64,000 nucleotides of DNA from a virus. A program made the position numbers and the translations under genes. Below the pieces are notes generated by a model, which was not told where the DNA came from, did no database searches, and saw only the letters and a program-made list of their open reading frames with translations. Below, in pieces: positions 59,263 to 64,000 of this stretch. Position 1 is the first letter of the stretch, and every line of letters begins with the position of its first letter. The DNA lies in IMG/VR virus record IMGVR_UViG_3300021197_001489, positions 62,001 through 126,000 of that record, one strand, 5' to 3'.

Positions 59263-61494
59263 TTACCTCAATCCTGGGTGTCCTGGCACCTTATCAGATG
59301 CTACTACGCCTTTGACTGCACTGTCAATATTGGTTCTAACACTGGTTCCTGTAGCACTGTTTATGGCTGTATTGAACCCTTGCACCGCTTCTGGCAATTT
59401 TTGTATAGCCAATTCAACTGCATACTGGCCGCCTCTGACTAGTTCGTCCATTTGTGTGCTGCTAATTTTGCTGCTTGCACTACCTGCTAGTGTCTGGCCT
59501 AGCACACCTGCACCTTGTGTCCACTTTGAGACTGCTTCTCCGCCAAATTTAGCTGCGCCAGCTACCAATCCTGCTAATGCACCTGTATCTTCTAGGCCTG
59601 TTACGACTCCTAGACTTTGCAATTCACCAAGTCCTTTGTTGAACAAATCTGTTTGTGCAAAATCTTGCAAACTTTCGTTGCCGAGAAAATCACTTAGTCC
59701 GCTAACACCTTGATTGCCAGTCCACACACTGCTACTTCCTAACACTGTATTAATATCGGCAGTGCCATCTTTGAGAAAGAACTCTGTGGTTCCAGGTTTT
59801 ACAAAACCAGTTTTCTCTAACTGTTCAGCTGACATGCCAAACTTGCCAACGCCAACAGTATTGGATATATCACTTGCACCTTGTGGCACTTGTTTGCTGC
59901 TTTGTGCCAGCATACCTTGTACCTGCTGTGGTTGTATTTTTCCAACGGCTGTGTCTGTGTTGGTCTGTGTTTCATAGTCTGATTCAGTAATCTTAGGCAC
60001 ATCTGCTTTGTCTGAATTGTCTACTGCGGCCTGCGTTTTAGGTTCCAGGGGTATCTCTGCTGCGCCGCCTGTGAAGTTTGTAGTGGTATTCACACCAGTA
60101 CCGTGGAAAGGAAAAGGCTCGTGCGTTGGTGCTCTACTAACCACTGTTTCAATTTTGCTGTCTTCAACAATCCAGCCAGTGTCAGCTTCAAACTTGGTGT
60201 CTGGCAGTCTGTTCTTTGGAATCTCTGTTGGCTTTGCAACGTCGCTAGCTGCACCGCTGTTTAACCTCACAGGTTGGCCTTCTAGCGTTAGTGTACTAGC
60301 ACCCCATGATCCTGCGTTAGACTTGATAGCAAGGCTGCCATCACTTTTTATACCAATGGTTTTTTGACTGTACGCAATCCAGTTATCAGTAGCACTGAGA
60401 CTGAGTGATTTGGTTTCCACAGTCATTGCAGTTTTAGCAAACATATTGATACTGCCTTCTTCACTGTTGATATTGATATCTTTAGTGGCATGCATGTTTA
60501 TTTCGCCCTGGCTACGAATGTTCACACTGTTAGATGCATAAACATCAAGAGTGCCTTCAGCACCCATTTCAATCCAAGTTTGTCCATTGGCATGCATGAT
60601 GTGAATAGTTTCGCCTGTGTCGTTCATCATAATCTGATGACCAGTTGCTGTGCGTATTCTAAACAGTTGATCATTTCCAGCAAGATTACCGTCATCCATT
60701 ACAATGCTATGACCGCCGCGGCGCGAAATAACTTCAACTTCGTTTGGTTGTAAACTGCTGGCATTTACTTTTGCAGCAAACTCAGCGTCAGTCATGCCAC
60801 CGCTGTATACTGGACGACCAGGGCTACTCCATCCTTGTACTGTGCTAGGAGACTCGCGCTGGCTGTTTGATGTAATTGGTCCAAGCAATGGATCTGCAAT
60901 GACACCCTGGTTAAGCATTTGCCCAGCAAGCACACTGTGAACTGGTTTTTCTTCGTCAAAGAATCTAGCGTTTTCTGAAATTGCTTTGTTACTGTTGTTG
61001 ATTTCAGTTACTGGCAACTGTGCTTGCCCGCTTAGGTAAGGTGAATCAGTGTCATCAGTGTATTTTGTACTGGCGCCAATTGCTGGCATCATGTGATTTA
61101 TACCTGGCTCAATTGGGCCGCCAATGTAATACCCTTGATTAGGATCACCATTAGCAAAGAAACAAATCACTTTGGTTCCCAAGTCCGGTGATATGCCCCA
61201 GAAACCATAGCTCTGTTGGTTGCCTACAAACGATCCAGGGCCAGTGGGCTGCGGTGCGCTTTGCTGTGTAGTTCCGTACATTGGACTAATGTAGCTTACT
61301 GTGCGCCAAAGACTTTTTACATTTTTATCTGGCCCTGCAAGGTATTCGATGTAAACTTGCAATCGTCCACTGCGTGTTGGATCAACATTGTTGACAACTT
61401 CGCCAATAAACGGACCAGTTTCGGCTGGAATGCCGCCTTTGTCAATTTTATATGACCTTGGTGTTCCTACGCTTCTTTGATAATTCTCTGACAT
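59263..61494 (-). CDS. gp5: Baseplate hub spike gp5-like protein, without lysozyme domain
   Basis: The 743-residue protein has an N-terminal gp5/VgrG OB-fold (GPFIGEVVNNVDPTRSGRLQ, LGTKVICFFANGDPNQGYYI) and a middle beta-helix region of short repeats (NGQTWIEMGAEGTLDVYA, INMHATKDININSEEGSINM, ~300-390) that forms the trimeric cell-puncturing needle. Unlike T4 gp5 I see no lysozyme domain between them, as in other marine T4-like phages. The C-terminal ~250 residues are Gly/Ser/Ala-rich and unrelated to T4. It follows the hub-like gene by 3 nt. Confidence 0.85.
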   Translation of the reverse strand: MSENYQRSVGTPRSYKIDKGGIPAETGPFIGEVVNNVDPTRSGRLQVYIEYLAGPDKNVKSLWRTVSYISPMYGTTQQSAPQPTGPGSFVGNQQSYGFWGISPDLGTKVICFFANGDPNQGYYIGGPIEPGINHMMPAIGASTKYTDDTDSPYLSGQAQLPVTEINNSNKAISENARFFDEEKPVHSVLAGQMLNQGVIADPLLGPITSNSQRESPSTVQGWSSPGRPVYSGGMTDAEFAAKVNASSLQPNEVEVISRRGGHSIVMDDGNLAGNDQLFRIRTATGHQIMMNDTGETIHIMHANGQTWIEMGAEGTLDVYASNSVNIRSQGEINMHATKDININSEEGSINMFAKTAMTVETKSLSLSATDNWIAYSQKTIGIKSDGSLAIKSNAGSWGASTLTLEGQPVRLNSGAASDVAKPTEIPKNRLPDTKFEADTGWIVEDSKIETVVSRAPTHEPFPFHGTGVNTTTNFTGGAAEIPLEPKTQAAVDNSDKADVPKITESDYETQTNTDTAVGKIQPQQVQGMLAQSSKQVPQGASDISNTVGVGKFGMSAEQLEKTGFVKPGTTEFFLKDGTADINTVLGSSSVWTGNQGVSGLSDFLGNESLQDFAQTDLFNKGLGELQSLGVVTGLEDTGALAGLVAGAAKFGGEAVSKWTQGAGVLGQTLAGSASSKISSTQMDELVRGGQYAVELAIQKLPEAVQGFNTAINSATGTSVRTNIDSAVKGVVASDKVPGHPGLR

Positions 61495-61497
61495 TGA

Positions 61498-63999
61498 TTA
61501 TAATGCTCCGTCTGGGTATCCAGCATCATCACTTACGACTGTACTACCTGGTTTAGGTGGCACATTCGGTGCTGTATTGTTTTGTGCTTGCAATAATCTT
61601 CTGGCTCTTGCCATTGGATCTCCAAATCTATTATTGCCAGCGGCGGTAGTTTCACTTAGACTTGGGCCGTTCTGTGCTGGTATACTGCTACTTGCGCTTC
61701 CAGATATTGCAACATTTGCTGCGTCAGTTTGATCTTTTGTAAGTTTATTCACTGGCGCCTTGTTAGCCTTTACTGGTGTTGAAGCTATGCCTTTTGGTTT
61801 CTGAACTTGTACAACTTCAACTTCGTTCTTTTGTGCTGCAACCTTTTGTGGTGCGTCAACGGCTGTATCAAAGTTTCTCAATGTTCCACTTAGCTTCTGT
61901 GTAAATTTTCCTTCTTTAAAGTAGTTAGTCACTTCGTATGCAGCAAACACTAAACTTTCTTCTGCTAGGTTAGTTTCCCCTGTTATTCTACTTTGATCTA
62001 AATTGTTTTTGAATACTGGAGTAAGTCCAGTTGCGGCATCGTAATCGACCACACGATTGAAACGTATTTCAAACAAGACTTCACTGGCATTTACATTGCA
62101 ACTGCCATCAGGTTCGAATGCACCAAGATTAGATGATGTGTAAAAAAGTTCACTTTGTGTAATCCAATCTGGATCTCCTACGATTTCCATTTCAACTTTG
62201 GCTACGTCTGCAGGACCATACAGTCTTGAGGCCAGTTGTGCTGCTGGCAGTGTGCTTTCACCTCTGCCGCCTTGTGTACTTTGCTCTGCACTGGCTTGAA
62301 AGTATCTTTTTTCAGCATACCGTGCATCGCCTCTAACCATATCAACTTTGCCACTGTTGTTGATTGGAGTAAGATAGTTTGTGTTTGCGTCAATTTCAAA
62401 GTTTAGCACTTCGGTGTTAAGTCCAGTAAACCAATACTCGTATACTTTGTGTACGCCTCTATACATTGCTGGCGGAAAATATGGAGATCTTGGCGTGTTA
62501 ATTTGATATCTAGAAACACGATATTTGATTTCGTACGCATAATCTTTCCTAGCACTATCATACTCGAGTGGTGTTGCTGTTTGAATTATTCGATACCATT
62601 GCACAGTTTTTACTGGTGTATTTTGTATCTCTTGTTTGGTTATTTCGTCAAATGCCACAGTTTGCTGAGCCGTAATATATGAACTGTTTTTCATCACTTG
62701 GTCAATCAACTGCACAATCTGCGTGCCTGCGGCAATACTGAATGATTTTGATTCTGTGTCAAACTGCTGGCGTTTTGGATCATTTATAATATTGGGATTG
62801 TTATTGGTTACCATTGGAGAGTCTTGCTTGGCCACTGTTCCTTGTTTTTTCATCTTGGCATCTTTAAAGCCAGGAACATTTTCCAATTCAATGATGTACA
62901 CGTCAGGAACATATCCAGGAGTTTTTTTAGCAAGCTCTTGCTGATGCTGATTGAGTGCTTCAACCAGCCCTTGTGTTACTGTTGCATTGGCCAGTCCTGC
63001 TGATTCGTTGTTACGATCTTCATTGGGATTGCCGCCGCGAACTGGAGTTTGTTGTTGTCTGGTAAGCAAGCTATTGCCGTTAAGCAATGTTTGGACATCA
63101 GGTGCATTCAACTGGAAGTTAAAAGGTATACTACCTCTGCCTGTGCTATACCCCACTTGAGTCTGTGGTATTACACACTCAATGTTGTATTCAACTGCCT
63201 GGCTGGCAATCTTGTACCTGATATTGGCCATTTGAAATGGAATAAATTTTTCAACTAGAGAGTTAGGATCACTGGTTGGTTCACCGCCTCTGTTAAGTGA
63301 TGCGTTACTAACAAGATTGCCGTTTTCGTCATAGCCAAAAAAGCGTATAACCATGAGATAGTTTTGACCGTTAATAGTTTGGGTTTGATCACCAGTATGT
63401 TGCCAAACTGCTTGGCGCAGCCGCTCCAAGAATGTAATTCCTTGCGGCTCAAGAAGATCAAACTTCATGGTAACAGCATTGTGCGGGCTGGATGTTCCTT
63501 GTGTGCCAACTTGGCATTTAAGTTCAAAATTTTCTGGATAAAAGTCCAAGTCAAAAAACTGGTTACGCTGTCCTATTGGTGCGCCTCCTGATTGAAAAAG
63601 CAACTGCTGACCGGGCAGTATTTTCCTGTCTGTGTTTAAAAACTTTTTAAACTCTTCTTTATCCATAAGATAGACACTGAGTGTGTAGGTTTGACTTGCA
63701 AGACCTGCTAGTTTGTTTGGCGTTGCAACAATGGGTTGCATAAATTCATCTGCAATTGCAGCACGGCCTTCTACTGCTTGTGATGCAGTGCCCACTGTGT
63801 TTTGCTTTTCCTGAAATGCATCATCAGGGTTTTCAATACGACCTTGGGTTGGGGTATTGCCGCCAGTGGTGCTAACTGTGCTGGTATTGTTGTCACTGCC
63901 CAGTTGTGCATCGCTTGGTCCAGCAAGCGTAGGACGAATTGCATTTGTAGCTTTGCTCGCTGATGCTTGCACTACTTGTGCGCTGTCTGTGCTTATGTT
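61498..63999 (-). CDS. Baseplate/tail hub-like structural protein, 5'-truncated
   Basis: The frame stays open to the right edge of the window, so the true start is outside; at least 830 residues are visible. The N-terminal ~75 residues are low complexity (Thr/Asn/Gly). The body has TYTLSVYLMDKEEFKKFLNT, QFFDLDFYPENFELKCQVGT, EYNIECVIPQTQVGYSTGRG, and a beta-rich VHKVYEYWFTGLNTEVLNFE. The order hub-spike-gp25-gp6 suggests a central hub component. The C-terminal ~130 residues are again low complexity. I cannot match it to a named T4 protein. Confidence 0.65.
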   Translation of the reverse strand, partial: NISTDSAQVVQASASKATNAIRPTLAGPSDAQLGSDNNTSTVSTTGGNTPTQGRIENPDDAFQEKQNTVGTASQAVEGRAAIADEFMQPIVATPNKLAGLASQTYTLSVYLMDKEEFKKFLNTDRKILPGQQLLFQSGGAPIGQRNQFFDLDFYPENFELKCQVGTQGTSSPHNAVTMKFDLLEPQGITFLERLRQAVWQHTGDQTQTINGQNYLMVIRFFGYDENGNLVSNASLNRGGEPTSDPNSLVEKFIPFQMANIRYKIASQAVEYNIECVIPQTQVGYSTGRGSIPFNFQLNAPDVQTLLNGNSLLTRQQQTPVRGGNPNEDRNNESAGLANATVTQGLVEALNQHQQELAKKTPGYVPDVYIIELENVPGFKDAKMKKQGTVAKQDSPMVTNNNPNIINDPKRQQFDTESKSFSIAAGTQIVQLIDQVMKNSSYITAQQTVAFDEITKQEIQNTPVKTVQWYRIIQTATPLEYDSARKDYAYEIKYRVSRYQINTPRSPYFPPAMYRGVHKVYEYWFTGLNTEVLNFEIDANTNYLTPINNSGKVDMVRGDARYAEKRYFQASAEQSTQGGRGESTLPAAQLASRLYGPADVAKVEMEIVGDPDWITQSELFYTSSNLGAFEPDGSCNVNASEVLFEIRFNRVVDYDAATGLTPVFKNNLDQSRITGETNLAEESLVFAAYEVTNYFKEGKFTQKLSGTLRNFDTAVDAPQKVAAQKNEVEVVQVQKPKGIASTPVKANKAPVNKLTKDQTDAANVAISGSASSSIPAQNGPSLSETTAAGNNRFGDPMARARRLLQAQNNTAPNVPPKPGSTVVSDDAGYPDGAL

Positions 64000-64000
64000 A

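Noticed and set aside
59257-59264. Late-promoter-like AATAAATA on the - strand before gp25
   Set aside because: It lies only 5 nt before the gp25 start codon, so transcription would begin inside the codon; it also overlaps the upstream gene's stop.
1-64000. CRISPR array, insertion sequence, integrase or attachment site
   Set aside because: No regularly spaced repeats, transposase or integrase motifs were seen. I looked for attachment-site repeats near the tRNAs by eye only and found none.

Overview
The window is a piece of a T4-like (myovirus) genome from a marine phage that probably infects an alphaproteobacterium. The phage assignment rests on the right-hand third, which carries baseplate wedge proteins of the gp6 and gp25 type, a gp5-like hub/spike protein, tail-fibre-like proteins, a 4,510-residue structural protein and two T4-late-promoter-like octamers. 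The host guess rests on a circularly permuted two-piece tmRNA with an alphaproteobacterial-style tag (AANDN...LAA), moderate A+T content and sulfur-oxidation-type cargo. No capsid, terminase or replication genes fall inside the window, and both ends cut through genes.

Left region (1-12.8 kb, mostly + strand): this holds host-like accessory genes. They are the end of an adenylylsulfate reductase beta subunit (AprB), a Rieske-oxygenase-like protein without Rieske ligands, a class II aminoacyl-tRNA-synthetase-like catalytic core beside an odd long-armed tRNA, and the split tmRNA with a protein gene between its two pieces. A possible 6S-like structured RNA lies just before an RNA polymerase omega homologue. 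A tRNA-Ser follows, then a DltA-like adenylation enzyme, a carrier protein and a holo-ACP synthase that form an apparent carrier-thiolation module. A MoxR ATPase and a VWA/metallopeptidase-like protein follow. Four sigma70-like promoters here share a CAGTTA motif at the presumed start of the transcript.

Middle region (12.8-38.7 kb): conserved small phage proteins and ThyX lead into a large biosynthetic region. On the + strand there are an NAD-dependent epimerase, a DegT/StrS aminotransferase, a Gfo/Idh oxidoreductase, two tandem glycosyltransferase-like paralogues and an amidinotransferase. On the - strand a tightly packed run of 23 genes (38,644 down to 22,471) encodes five twitch-type radical SAM proteins, an SGNH-hydrolase-like protein, a nucleosidase, a cupin, a cytidylyltransferase, a NodU-type carbamoyltransferase, a MIP18-type Fe-S assembly protein, glycosyltransferase-like proteins and several small proteins. 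Together these look like a phage-borne pathway for a nitrogen-rich (amino, guanidino, carbamoyl) sugar or cyclitol, with the enzymes expected to service radical SAM chemistry. The product and its target (virion glycan, host surface or DNA base) cannot be read from the sequence.

Right region (38.7-64 kb, - strand): this is the tail and baseplate module. From upstream to downstream it holds a large hub-like structural protein (cut by the window edge), a gp5-like spike, gp25, gp6, the giant FG-GAP-containing structural protein, and three smaller tail or fibre proteins.
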